A stretch of 64,000 nt of DNA from Hoplostethus atlanticus. Its lineage: Eukaryota > Chordata > Actinopteri > Trachichthyiformes > Trachichthyidae. The position numbers were made by a program, and so were the translations under genes. Of the stretch, positions 12,073 to 26,211 are shown piece after piece (the first letter of the stretch is position 1; the number at the start of each line of letters is the position of its first letter). The stretch spans positions 3,058,501 through 3,122,500 of the forward strand of contig JAXDDX010000011.1 in assembly GCA_034670405.1 (NCBI GenBank). Reading direction: 5' to 3'. The notes beneath the pieces were generated by a model that was not told the origin of the DNA, did no database searches, and was given only the letters and a program-made list of their open reading frames with translations.

Positions 12073-15000
12073 TCCTGCCCTCACCCCCCCGCCCCAGCTA
12101 TCCTACCTGCAGTACTTCCTGCTGCCTGTGCAGGGCGTGCTCCAGCGTTGCTAGGCGATGTGTGAGTGACAGGTGGTCTGATTGGAGGGCTGCCATGGAG
12201 GAGGCGTCGACCTGGCTCTTCAGCTGTTCCCCTAGAGCCTGCAGCTGCTGGAGGGACTGCTGCACTGAGACCTGGTCACCCAGACACTCCTGCAACAGCA
12301 AAGTCAGAGACAAATACAGGATGTTAGCAACAGAAAATCATTGCGCAAAGGCTGCCTTTTTATTTGGACTGGAGTTCCACTAAGAATTAGAATCACTTTA
12401 ATCACGAGTTTGATATGATCGGGGTGGCTCAGATCAGTGTTGACTGGTGTGGTTAAGCTTGTAAACCCCTGACGCGACCAGATAATGGGATAATTAACAT
12501 CCTCCAGCATAGCCCTGCACGCCCAGCTTGACACTGGGAGACCCCTGCAGTGTAAATGAGGGGCCCATCTTTCCCTTTGGGGTGTCCCACTCAAAAGGCT
12601 TTTGTTACAGTGTGCTGTGAAGCTACATTCAACCAGACAAACTGACAGCAATGCAACTTGGTGTTCTGCAGAGGGGACAGCGGCTTTGTGAATCCTTAAA
12701 ATGAGCTGACAAGCTGTTTCTGAGCCTCTTCACAGGTCCTTAGAAACTCAACGAGAGTGAGGCTGAACTGTCGGGGTTTCTTCCAACACTCTGTGTCTGT
12801 ACTCACACTGCAGTCCTTGATCCAGGCACTGCTTTCGTCTTCCGTGATGTCCCTGTCGGTGGCGCTCTTGAGCAGGCGGTCAGCTCGCTCCTCCTGCCTC
12901 TGGACTGCTGTCACACACTGGCCATACAGCGCTCTGTAGCGCTGCCACAGCCCCAGCAGGGCCTTGCTGCTCCTCAGCTGCTCTGAGATCTGCTCTAGTA
13001 GACCGTTCCATCTGGGACAGAGGAGGACAAGGGAGTTATTAAGTGAACTCATTAGGATTATATCTGCAATTAGACTGAAACAGACTCGAGATACAAGACA
13101 AGTACAAATTCTGCACAACCCCAACAGTGAAAATTCCCATTTTCCTAGTTAAAGTTAAATTTTCACAATAATAGAACGTTTACCTCCTTTAATTAATCCA
13201 GTACTGCTCAATAAAGAGCAGATATGATTTGCAGAAAGTGATTTAATCAAGTGCTGATCAAGTGCTGATCAAGTTTGAAAGCATGTAGAGGAGTGAAATG
13301 TCTCACCCCTAACTGAATGACTTTTTCACCATGGTGAAAAATAAAAATGTATCCTGAACCTTGGTGCTGTAGCTCAATGGGTGGATCATGGCACAAACTA
13401 ATGACGTATTGTTAATAAACCAGCTGGTGTTTTTGTTATTGTTCTACCTGATGTTGACGTCCCGGAGGGCGCAGTTGAGTGTATCGGCCACAGACGGGTG
13501 GCACTCCGTCAGTAGCTGGTGCGTTACGGAGCCAAACTTCCTCAGACTGCTCTCCTGCTTGTCCATCTCCTCCTGGAGGTTCTGATACACACAGACACAC
13601 TCTCAGGGTTTGAGTTCATCATCGCCATTTCAACAAATTAGCTCAATACACAAATACTCAAACCACATATAAAGAGGGCAGCGTAACTAATGCACTCCTC
13701 ACCTCCAGACTCTCCAACTGCTGCTGTACCGCCTCCAGAGACCCGTTGAGGAGGCGCAGCCTGGACACAGAGTACCTCCCCTCCATCAGGTAACCGTTAA
13801 TCTCCTCCGCAGCTCGCCGGTACAACGTCCACTGCTCCAGCACCGACCGCAGGCTCACCTTCATCTGACTTATCTGGAGGGGAGAGGGACGAGGGAGTAG
13901 GATGGATGGATTAATAGATAGATAGATAGATAGATGGATAGATGGATAGATAGATGGATAGATGGATAGATGGATAGATAGATAGATAGATAGATAGATC
14001 GATCACCATGTGGTCCAGGTTGGCCCAGGACTGGTTCAGTCCTTTGAGGGTCCCCTTGACAGCCGAGCAGGCCTCTCCTTTCTTGTCCTGGATGAGAGCT
14101 CTTCCTCGTTCCTCAGCTTTCTCTAGATCCTTCTCTTTCTCCTTCACTAAGTCTTCTAACTCCTGCGAGAACAATTTATTTAAAAAAAGAGAATTTCAGT
14201 ACTATCTGATGTAGTATGCCCTGTGGATACAAGTATGTGGCATTCATAGCTGTGCCGTACCCCTACCTGGCAGTCTTTGAGTGCATTCTGCACCGATGCT
14301 ACATCCTCTATCCTGTGTCTCTTTTTCAGTTTCTCCTCCTGCAGGGTGAGCCAGGTTTTCAGGGCCTGGACTCCACTTTCGTGCTCCAACCAACCTTCTA
14401 GTATTCCTTCCAAAAGCTGAATCTAAGAAATGCACAGAAATTCAGAAAAACACACAAACTCATGAGTACACACGTTACAAAAAAACAAACAATATGAAAA
14501 GAATATGGTCTAAAATGTCGTGTCTAAACCATGTAATTCAAACAGTACACTTAGGGAACTCTACCTTTTCAGTGATGAGCCCCTGTAGTATCTGCCAGCG
14601 TCTGTTCATGGCTCCCAGCCTCTCAGCAAAGTCTGTCTTATCGCTGCGCTTCCCCTCCACATCCTGGCTGCTGATCTGCAGCACAGACTGGTTGACGAAG
14701 TCCACTGTCAACTGCTTACAGGTCAGGTCTATACGGAAACCCTGTGGAACACACAGATAAGATATAATGAGAGTGTGACGAGGAAGAGAGGAGTCTGTGG
14801 TATTGACAGAACAGACTGTGTTGTACCTTATACTTCTGTAGGACGTCTTGGACCACCTCTGAGCCTACAGCTCCCATGATCTTGTTCTGGTCTTCTTCTA
14901 TGATGTTCTCCATGAGAGAAATCCAGCTCATCAGCTCTGTGATGGCGTGCAGCGACGCCAGCTTCTCCATCTGCAACTGTGGGAAAGAGAGGAGAGGAGT

Positions 15001-18000
15001 TACAATGGTACAAAAAGACAAATATACGATAACACTTCTCCTCCTAGCACCAGTAACAAGCCTGCTCCCAGACCTGGTGTAGCTTCTCCTGCACCACAGG
15101 GATGCGCGTCAGCAGCTCAGCCCACTGAGTGTCGACTTGGGCCAGGGCTGACCTCAGACCAGCTGTATCCACCCTTTTCAATCGCAGAAGCTGGTTGCCT
15201 GTGCTCAGCACGGAGGAACGCAGAGATGACTTAGCGTCCACCTCTTTGGAAAACTCCTATCAGAAACACACAGGAGAGTCAGAGTTGGAGGTTGACTGTT
15301 ATTGTGTGGGAGACGTTTTTACAACTGCTCTGTCTCCGCGGGATGAACACTCTTTACTGACCAGGAAGGCGTAGAGGTGATCTCTGACAGTCTCCAGCTC
15401 CTGCGGCACAGTTACCGACTGAGTAGTCCAGAACTCCAGCCGGTCCAGAGCCGACCGCAACCACTGGCTCAACTCTGCTGACTCACTCTGGTACCTGGGG
15501 TTCATACGCAGGACAAAATGTGGTCAAACCTCTGTAGTTCTGAGAAACCTTTTTTCATGCATTGAGTCAAAAAATCTGACTGACAATATTATTGATTTCC
15601 TTTCATATCATTTCTTGAAACGGTTGCATTATTTTTTTTGTCTGGGCAGACAAACACTGTGACATTATTCCAGCTTGTCGTTGTGCCTGACCTGCTCCAG
15701 TGTTTGAGTGTGGAGTCGAGTCGGTGCAGCTCCTTGTTGACCTTGGTGGTGGAGGAGAGCCAGTGTTCTCCCAGCTGGGTCAGCTGGTTCTCCAGGTCCG
15801 AGCAGCAAACGGACAGCAGCAGCCTCTTCCCCTCCTCCAGCACCTGGTAGAGCTGGGGCTGGTGCTCCGCCAGGCTGCCCTTCAGACGCTGGGGGACGGA
15901 GGGGAGATGGAAAGGAGGACTGATTGACTGAATTCATGTGATAACTGAAAATACAATAAACCAACAAGCATACAGAACTGCAATAAAGTAAGATGAGCTT
16001 GACTACAAGGTTTAAATCCGGTACCTGATAGAGATTGATCCTTTCGGTGAGTCTCTCCTCCGTCTCCTCCACCAGACCCACGGTAGGGATACTACACTCC
16101 ACAGCCTCCAGCTGTCTACACAGAGCCTGGTAGTCCTCCACCAGACTGCTCCACGACTGGCCCCGACAAGGGAAGGGAGTGAGAGGGTCAGTTATTGTAT
16201 TCCCACGTGCTTTGTACTCTTCCCTCCATCTAACCTTCAACCATTTTTCTGTCCTGTCAGCCTTTAATCTCCTAATAAGATACATTATCAGCTATTCTGT
16301 TATTTCTGTTTCTGTTTTTCTTATGATTCAGCTGCCTCTGGGATGACAGTAAAGACTAGACTGAACTCTGACGCTCCCTTTCCCCACTCCAAGCATTAAT
16401 CAACAGCTCCCACCTCCAGTATGCCCTCCAGCTCCACTCCTCTCCTGTGGGCCTGTTTGAGGACATTGTGGGCTAAGGCCATGGTCTTCTCCAGGGCCTG
16501 GCTTTCTCTCTGCGCCACCAGACCAGACACTTTACTGTAGAAGGTCTGGGTCAGGATCATATGGCACTCCAGACCCTGGAAGAACTCCTGAAAGGAAGGA
16601 GAAGAGGTTTGCAACATAACGTCAGGGAATGACATTCTCGAGACTGAGATATTGCAAAGCATCCAAAAACAAATAAGAAAAAACAATAGAACCCTTACTT
16701 TGTGTTTGTCCAGTAACATCTGAACCTCTATGACAGACACCACGGTCATTTTCTGGTCGGCAGCCATCTTGTCCTGGGCGGTGTCCACCAGGTCAGTGAG
16801 GTCATGGAGGGCAGCTTCGTACTGGGCCTTCAGGGACAGGCCGTGGTTCAGGCTGCTGCGCCTGGAGCCCACCATCAGCACCAGCTCCTCATACGCATCC
16901 TGGACAGAGCGAGGGGCGGTGACTTACCATCAACATGTCAATCAACAAGCAACTACAATCAATACGGCATATGTACCGCCCATTGGTCTTTGTAACCATG
17001 GTTAAGATTACATGAAATAGGAAAAAAATAGGATAGGAGCTCCACAGCAGGGGTTACTGTTACCTGTAGTTTGAGTAGCTCCTGGTTGGAGACATGGTCA
17101 GACTGCAGTCCCTCTGCTCTGGTCTTCAGCTCAGTCACTCTGAGCTCAAACTCCCTCAGACTGTCTTCCACCTCTGATAACGTCTACAAAAGAAGGAACA
17201 TATTCAGGAAAAATCTCCTCTCGGAAGCCACTAGAGATTCATTACGTCTCTGGGTAGAGTGGGTAGAGCGTATATACCGTTGGTGGGTATCTCACCTCTA
17301 TCTGTTTGGATGCAGGTCTGTCCGCAGTTCCAGCCATCCTCTGAAGCAGCTGGTGTTTACTCTCGCTCAGAGCTGTGAACAGCATCCTCAATTCATTCTG
17401 GCAGGGACAGCAGAAATTTAGGGTTAACGAGAGAAACGTGTCGCCTCCCACCAAAGATGCATCTTCCCTACAAGTTTCATAAAAATTGGACTGTTGGTGT
17501 AGAAGTTATTTTTGGAATTTTGACCCTTCCTTATAGCACCCCCATCAGGTCAGTCAGTGTAATCGTTAAATGCTATAACAAGCGTTTACCGATCATATTA
17601 GGCTGACATTTATTTTTCTAAACTCATTTCAAACTGATTTGAGTTATATGAGGATAGGGTCTTGAAGAAAAAACACCTGGCCAGAAAACAATGCCAAGAT
17701 GCATCATCCCTCCATATTTTGACCTTTAAGTGCAGCACCCCCATCAGGCCAATCGGTGTAATTTTTCGATGGACAGACGGACACAGTCCGACTCAGTACC
17801 TGGAAGGTTGAGTGCTCTTGCAGCCTGTCCCTCATGCTGTCACAGTGCTGCTCCAGGGTGGAGTCCAGCAGGCCCAGCCTCTCCTGCAGGCCGTCCAGGG
17901 TCTCCTCCATCAGGGCTCGCTCCTCTCCTCCACACAGCCGCCCCGCTCCTCCACCCAGCAGGTCTCTACACTGGTTCACTTCCCCAGTCACCTCCTTCAG

Positions 18001-21000
18001 CTCTTTACTCAGGCCCTGAATAGAGGAGCCAATGTCAATATCACGTCGGTATATTTCTCACTGACTATGAGGGATCTGCACTAGCATGTTATTATACCAG
18101 AGGTGGCTAACAAGCTAGCCTTCCTCTTCACCTCTTGTGCTTGTGTTTTATATGTCAGTATATTATATTTCTGTATGAGGGAACAGCGCTGGTCAATGGA
18201 CTAGTTCTCCCTTACCTCTAGATGACAGAGTTGTGTCTCTGTGTCCTCAGACAGCAGCACTGGACCAGAGAGCAGCTGGTTCTCAGCACCGTCCAGCCAG
18301 GAGGAGGCTGCTGAAATCGCCGCGTACAGGTCCTCTTGCACCATTACCTCTCCCAAACACACTGCCGACTTACTGTCGCCGTCCGCTCCCTGCGAAGAAG
18401 TGTAAAAAGATGGTTGCTCATTACATTGAAAGCTGTCATTTTTGTCCCTGTATCTGAGGGACAACAAAAACAAAAAGGTTGCTTCAAAGAGGTTAGAACA
18501 TCCGTGCAGTACCGCTATTCTTCCCAGAGTCTGGCTGCAGGCCTCAAACAAAGCTCTGGGGGAGTGGGGGTCCTGGCCGACTGACTCGCCCCTGAACACC
18601 ACGCCAGGACTGGACAGACGAGACCGGTGGAGGACCTGGACACACACCGGTGACAAAACACGAGACGGTCAGACAGGCAGCAAGCAGGACATTTACAAAG
18701 TTTGAAATTGCATGACAGAAAAGTGAGTGAACATTACAATCAAAATGTATTTTTTTTTAACTGAAATCATTCTAAACTACATATCCATTTTGGAATAAAT
18801 TGCTGCCTGAAATTCATCAGTCAATTCAAATACAGAACTATTTAGGTCTTAAGATGACTCAGAACTTCAGTAGAAACCCATAATAATAAACCCTTTCACA
18901 CCAGCAGTCCTTTTTTTTATTTTTTTATTTTTTAAATGGATATCTTATTTTGGAATGAAACTCTTCATATACTGCATGTGGTCTGTACCGGGCTAAGCTG
19001 GTCCTGTTCCAGGGAGGTGAGGGAGAGCTTCAGCTTAGTGCTCTGATTTTTATTCAGGTTTTCCCATCGTTGTCTCAGCTGCTCCAGAGGGGACAAGGTC
19101 TCTTCCTCCAGCAACACTCCCCCTGGGACCTCCATCTCACTGTGGAAAGGACAGATTTGACATAAGGGAATGAAGAGGAGGGAAAATAAGAGTCGTTGGG
19201 GTTTGACGCTGGTCCCCAGGAGCGTCGTTTTCCCTGCATGTTCCTGTCTAATGTAATATTAACCCACTGCAAAAATCAACCCAATCGATCTATAGAAGGA
19301 GGGGTAAAGGTCCTCGTCGCAGAATGAAAGTGTGACGGACAGGAAAAATGTGAACATGTGAATGACAAAAAGCAGTACCTGTCCCCATTGGGTGTGGTCT
19401 GTTGGCTGAGTAACTCCTCCCCGACACTGGCTACAGACTGGAGCAACCTCCTCTGTTTGGCTACCTGCTCCTCCAACTCCTAGAAAAACAAGCACACAGC
19501 ATTTAGAGTGTAAAGAAAGACATGGGATTTTATATTAGATACACCTGCTTCCTGCTTCCTATTTGAAATGGATTCAATTACTTTTCAAGGATTTATTGAT
19601 CTTGTCTTGGCACAATGGCACCCTTCTAATCTAACATGAAAACGTCAGCCGCCTGCCACTCCGGGCAGTCAAAAGCAGATAAAAGTAACTGAAATTATTT
19701 CATGAAAAGCATCTAAAAGTTCTACTTCCTCTCACCCTCTGCCGCAGCAGGTTGTCGTGGTGCTGCTGTGTGCGCGTGGAGCGGGCCTGGGACAGCCAGT
19801 CCTGGACATTGGGACTCAGGGACAGGGACGAGTCCGGCTCACTGTCCTCCTGCTCCTGCAATGAACCCTGGGAGAAAAACAGAGGGAGGTCAGGGGGTGA
19901 GAGGTGACGTTGGAGTAATTAATAATGAATGGTGTCATTTTAATAACTGAAATTCAGATTGCTGTTATCATTTGTTTGGGACATAAGAGGTTTCAAAAGG
20001 TTGTTTATCAACCATGCAGCAGCAAGGCCAAAATGATGTGTGTCATCAGAAAGACACCTGTTGCAGTGTGTGTAGCGTCACTGTGTGATGTGGTAGCATC
20101 CTTTTGTCTGATGTCTGAGGCCCATTGTGAGACATACAGGCTCTTTTGTTCAATGGTGGAAAACAGTGGACCGTTACGAAGGAGGCTGACATGACCTTTA
20201 GTATTTACACAATACTACCATTGATGACGATGCACAATGCGACAGAATGCAGCACAGCACGACAAAAATGGACGAGAGACAGATGCGAGGAGAAAAGAAA
20301 GGGAGGGGAAATGGAAAAGATGAGGGAAGGCAGGGGGGAAAAATAGAGGAAAAGAACCGGGGAAGTGACTGGTCCAACGTTCAAAGTCACAGCATCGTCC
20401 TGTCTCACCTGAATGTCAACCTGTTTGTCGTGCAGCATCCTCTGCAGCTCCAGCAGGCTGTCTTTGAGGGAATGGAGCTTGAAGGTGAGCTGCTCCGCCT
20501 CTCCCTTGGTCCCGGCCCGGCCCTCCAACAGCAAGCTCTCGCTGTGGACGGACAGCTCCGACAGAGACGCCACCTTCTGCTCGATCTCAAACAGCATGTT
20601 CTGGAAGGGCAGGAGCGCGCCGGCAAGCTCAGTGAGCAACATTGTTTTCAAATCGTTTCAGTTTAATCCAGATTCGCTCATGGGAAAATGTAGGTAAAAA
20701 CCCCTGCATGTGTAGGTACTTGAAACATGCTTGCGTTGTTAAATAGCAGTTGCCATTAACTGCTACTGATGCCACATGCCAAACTCAGCTACCACTCCCT
20801 ACAGTCCAGTAGTGTGACTGATCAAGAGAGGCTCTAGCATAACAAAACCTGCTATCTCTGCTACAGGATGAGTAATAACACCAACACTATCCAATGGGAG
20901 TCTTTTCTGACCCTCAGAGGGCTCTTATTGGCTATGTAAGTGAATGGCAGACTCCAGTGGTGCTCCAGTGGTTCAGAGGTCACTCAATATAATGCATAGC

Positions 21001-24000
21001 ACTTTCGAGCCATTTCTAGAATGCGCTGTACACATGAAGCATACAGCGCAGTTTCCACCTCTGTCAGTCTCACTTTCCTTTTAGTTTCACTCGTTATTTC
21101 ATCAATTCTCATACTGACTATATTGATTGTTTTCACTCTTTCTCCACACTTTTCTTCAAACCCTTACCACACGCCCACTCTCTTCCTTTATTTATTTCAG
21201 TGCTTTGTAAAAAATAACAAAAAAAGAGACCCTCCCATTCCATTCCCAGACTACGGGGTGAAAAGTGGCTAACAATAGCATGGAAGTTGAAAAGAGGGGG
21301 ATTAATGTTGTATCCCCTCCTTTCACAAAGGGATACGAGGCCCATAGACAGAGAAGTGGAGGTCATTCTCTCCAGAGAAGGTCCCACCACAATAAAGAGT
21401 GCCTCCGTGTAGCTCCTCTCCTTCTACTCAGGAGCTGAGAGAGGGGAGGGGGAGAGGGGGAGAACTCCTCTGTTCTCTCTGTGCCACATCCATATACTCT
21501 CTTTCAGACCTGGATCAAATAGCATTTGCAAATGTATTTTATGGGTTGTTTTAGTCGACTCAAGTACCAGATAGGTGCAGTTCGCTATATAGGGCAAGAC
21601 AATGAGTTTAGACAATCACAGGAAAGTGTTTGATTAAGCAGCGAGCCACGAATTCTGCACAGCTAAGAGGAGTGGAGCTTTTATAAGACAGCGGCAACGC
21701 ACCATTGTAATAAGAAAATGTTCAATAAATCACTTATTTCAATCAATATTAAATAAATAATAATACAATATTTTTCCACCAACAATATTGTTGTCGTACC
21801 GGTATGGAACTCTTACCTGACCCTATCTGAATTGTCCTTAAAGGGTAAAGCTCACCCATCTGGTACACCAGGGAGATTCAAATAAACACTGAGAATTATT
21901 TTTAGCTCTTATTTCACCCAGGTCTGTTGTCTTTCAAACCCTCCCCTCCTCCTTTTCATTCCTCACCCCTGCCTTGAGTTCCTTCACTTCAATCTCTTCC
22001 CTCACCTCCTCCCCCTCTCTGGCCTTTTCAGTGGATCTACGTTGCAGCAGAGGATCTTGTTAATCTATGGTTTCTATGCAGTTTAACCCCCCGGAGAGCA
22101 GGATCTCCATGGGCCGGACCTTTTAGACCTGAACGCTACAGGAGCCATATGTGAGCTATAATCAGCTTACTGTCTCCCAGCTGCTACAAACACACGCACT
22201 GTAAACGCTGATTACCTTTGGCTGTGCCACAGGACTAACATTATTATTATTGAGAGCCCCGACTTGTCCTGACAGCCCTAAGATTTCTTCTGATTGCACA
22301 GCGCGGGTTACACACGTCCACTAAAAGGTGTCAATAAATTTTTTGTTGGATTTTTTATCTCTTTCCCCCCCGGTTTAAAGGTGATATCACCATGGTAACG
22401 GGGTGAGCGGGGGGACAAAGCTGGTGGAGTAAGGTTAGGGGCCCAGCAAGGAGTCGCAGCAGAGGGGGGTAAAAGGGGCAGATCTTAATCCTAATCCTAA
22501 TATCCTATTCCAAAACAAAAGTCTCAGTTTGGTAAAGTTGTTTATTGGGACAATGAAAATAATGGGCGACTATACCGTCGTTTGAACTGTTTTACTTTTC
22601 TATTCTATTCCTTTATCTATCTATTTCTGGAACGAAGATGAAGCCAGACTGAGCTACAGTATTTCTTGATAAACCTGTAGCAACCTGGGCCTAAGGCAGT
22701 AGTTGGAAATTGGAAAGGTTGCCTTGGGTGCATCAGTTGAGGAAAAAAATCTTGCAAGGATCAGGGGTGGAGCAACATAAACACCATCTGCCTTGGGCAA
22801 AACAACTGATATACCCTTAAAGGAGAATATCAGTGCCGTTTAGAGTTATAGCCCATTTACTATGTTTACATTTGCCTGCGATGCTGTATGTAATTCGATT
22901 TTTGTAACATTTATGAAGATTAAACAGAAACTTTGACAGAACCAAATTAAGGCCTCACGTTTACATGTTTTCAAGTTTGTGGGAGTTGTTTTTGACACTG
23001 TACAACAAAGTCCAGTCTCAGTTTGATGACATCATCAGTAATGTCAGTCTCACCTGACAGTCGATGAGCTGCTCTTCCATATCCATGTCTTCATTTTGGG
23101 GCTGAAGGGCGGAGCTCAGCGTGGCGCGAGTGCTGAGCAGCCAGTGGTCGAGCTCCTCGGCCTCGCTGTGGTAACGCTGCAGCGCCTGCTCCTGTCGCTG
23201 CTCTTCTAGCTGCTCGCTCAGTTTCTCCTGTAGGCGGTCATGTGATAAAATGAAAATGTCAGATGATGATGACGATGACAAGCTGCAGCCAAGACTTAGT
23301 CAATTCTGATATCGTGCAGAAACGTGAGTGGTAAATAAGAAACATAGTGGATATTTGAGTGTTTGGATATAACCATATTGTCTCGCGTCCCAGCACCCAC
23401 CTCCAGTAGCTGTCGTTTCCCTGACGCCTTCATACGGATGGTGGCCATCCGCTCTCCCAGTACGGTGAGGGTGGACTGGAGGGCCAGCTGGTCCCCGGAG
23501 TCCCCGTCACTGTCGCTGTCGTCCAGGCCCTCGCCCGACAACTCCTCAGAGAAACACGTCTGTAGCTCACCGATCTCATCCTGCAGCATCAGGATCTCAT
23601 CCATCAGAGCCTGGACGGAGTGAGGGAAGTGACGGGGGGGTGGGGGGGGGTAAAGAAAAAGAGAATAGATCAGAAAAAGGAGGATGTGGGAAAGAGTGAG
23701 GGAGTGGAAGAAAATGCAAGAGGAAGAGGAAGGGGAAGAGAAGATGGCGAGAAAGAAACACTGTAGTGTTACAAAAAGGAACTGTACAGGCAGTGGCTGT
23801 GCTTCTCGGTTGCTGTGAAGTTGGCATAGCAACGGTGAACAGTGCCGTGCTGTTTGTGCAACCGTTGCACAGGCTAGTGCAATATTAAACCCCTCAATCA
23901 TTCTCTCTGTTTTCAGTCTAGTCTGTCATCTTGGTCTCCTCCCCATCGCTTTGTCTGCTGTGAGTTGTCTGCCTTTCAATCTACACTTCAAATATACTCT

Positions 24001-26174
24001 TACTTTTCTCTCTTCTCTCTCTCTCTCTCTCACACACACAAAAACAAACACAACTTCTCCAATTCCTCCTGCTCTCCGGACCTCCTCTCCCTCACCTGGT
24101 GTGCGGCCATCTGGCTCTCGGGGGTCTTGTTGGGCTCCAGGCCCTCGTTGAGCGCTCCCTCGATGGACTCCATCTTGGTGGAGATGGACTGGAGGGACTC
24201 CTGGTAGTGCTGCTGGCGCTCCAGAGCCTCATACAGACTCTTCTGCTTCTCACTGATCTGTGGCGGGTAGTGGAGGGGCGGGGAGGGAGAAAGAGAGGAA
24301 TCATGAGCGGTAGAAACAAAGATGGGATTGGGAGTGGAAGAGTTAGCAGAGACGCCCAGTATAGCATTGTTTCTCTTATGATTTGTGGCAGCAGTGGTGG
24401 TTGGAGGTATATTTTGGATGTTCATTCATGTTTCAGTCCCAGTTTTGGCTCTAGTGCAGCAGCCTCAATATATCAGGCTATACTCTATTCATTTTGTTTG
24501 ATTTTCAAGTTGCCTTCAACAGCGCTGGTAATTTCTAGCTGTTGCTGTTGAGTTCTGTAGTGATTTTATATCTGATTTGATGGAGTTAGTACTTAGTGTA
24601 TTATAAGTAGTTACAAGTGATGAGGTGACGTACCACGTTCTTGAGGGTTTCCCAGGATCTCTGCAGGTCATCCAGGTTAGCAGCGCTGGTCTCCATAGAC
24701 GGGTCATACAGCTCCTGGAGGGGCGCTCGGCTCAGGGGGGCTCGACCCTGCAGCACGACGACACGGGGTTACTGTTTGCATGCGTGTGTGAGTGTGCCCG
24801 CGTGAGAACCTTGCTGTGTTTGTGTACATCGAAGTGGGTATGGGCAGGGGAGTGTGTATATGTGTGTTCTGTTTACGAGGCACCTACTAGAAGAACAGTA
24901 AAGTGCCCTATGTGTCCTAATGTCCTTGAACATATCATTGTTTTTGGATCATTTTAATTGAGATGACCTGCAGGCTCACACACTTACACACAAAAAAACA
25001 ACATTTAGAGTAGTGAGCAGCACCATATTCTGATCAGCTAGCAATGATTTGGGTCTGTCTCGTACCTCTGTGGGATGTTTCCACTTCAACAGCAGTCTGG
25101 CTAAAGTCCCTTGGGTTTAGTTTAAACTCTCCCATGATATTTTCCTTTTGCTGGTCTCCCAACTCCCCAGTACTCTGCTTTTAACCTTATTGATTTAGGC
25201 TTCTCTCCACAGTGAGTTGATAATGCCACATCACAAGACAAGAATAATGATTTCACAATAACAGCACTGACCCTTACCGCATCTTGCAAAGTGTCAAAAT
25301 GCTACATAGCACATAGCACATGTAACATGTAACACAATTACCCCAGCAAAAAAACAAGAAACTGGGTTCAGCAAAGTAATTCTACACAGATATATGCTGA
25401 TAGGGCAAGCAGGGAGAGCAGGGGCAACACAGACGCTCTCCACTTGTTTAAAGCATCAAGCATGGGGGGGGGATGGAGGAATATAATGGATATAAGGATG
25501 GTGGAGGGAGGTCAGGCTCTGGTGGCAGTTCAGGATTTCAGGATTTGGTGGTGGAAGTCAGGTGGTGGTGGTAGCAGAGAGGACACGATGGGGTGGGGTG
25601 GTGGAGAGAAAATATCCATCTTACCAGGTCATTTAGTGACATACTCAGGTTTAAAATCGTATTTTTCACAAAACAAAGTCTGACAAATAGATTGAAAACT
25701 TATATTTGCAGCATAGGTTGAAGTTGTGGTTGTAAGTAATGTTAGTTAATCGAGGAATTCAAGCTTATAAGACCGAGGTGCTCAATGTAAGTCGAGTTAA
25801 AGGACTAAAAAGGAAAAGGTAAAATGGAGAGGGGATGTCTGGAAGTGGGTCAGGTCAGATGGTGGTGGTGGTGGTGGAGAATTGGAGGGTACCAGGGTGG
25901 GGTTTGCAGTACCTGGTTAAGAGGAGCGTCAGCGTTAGCCCCCGGGGAGGGAGAGCGGCAGGCAGGGGGAGAGGAGACCTCGCTGTTGGTGCCCTCCTCC
26001 CCTGACTCCTCCGTCACGGGGGAGAGGAGTGTGTGGCAGCGGCCCGCCGTCATCTGACCACACACGCCACGCACCAAAACGCACACATCAAAGAAGCAGG
26101 TTGGGGGGGGGGAAAGGGAGGAGGACCGAACAGAAACCCCCCCAGATGAAAGGAGAGTGATGAGACAGAGAAAG

Positions 26175-26211
<37 letters not shown>

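Noticed and set aside
13901-14003. CRISPR-like regular repeat
   Set aside because: It is a GATA tetranucleotide microsatellite without spacers, in a vertebrate intron.
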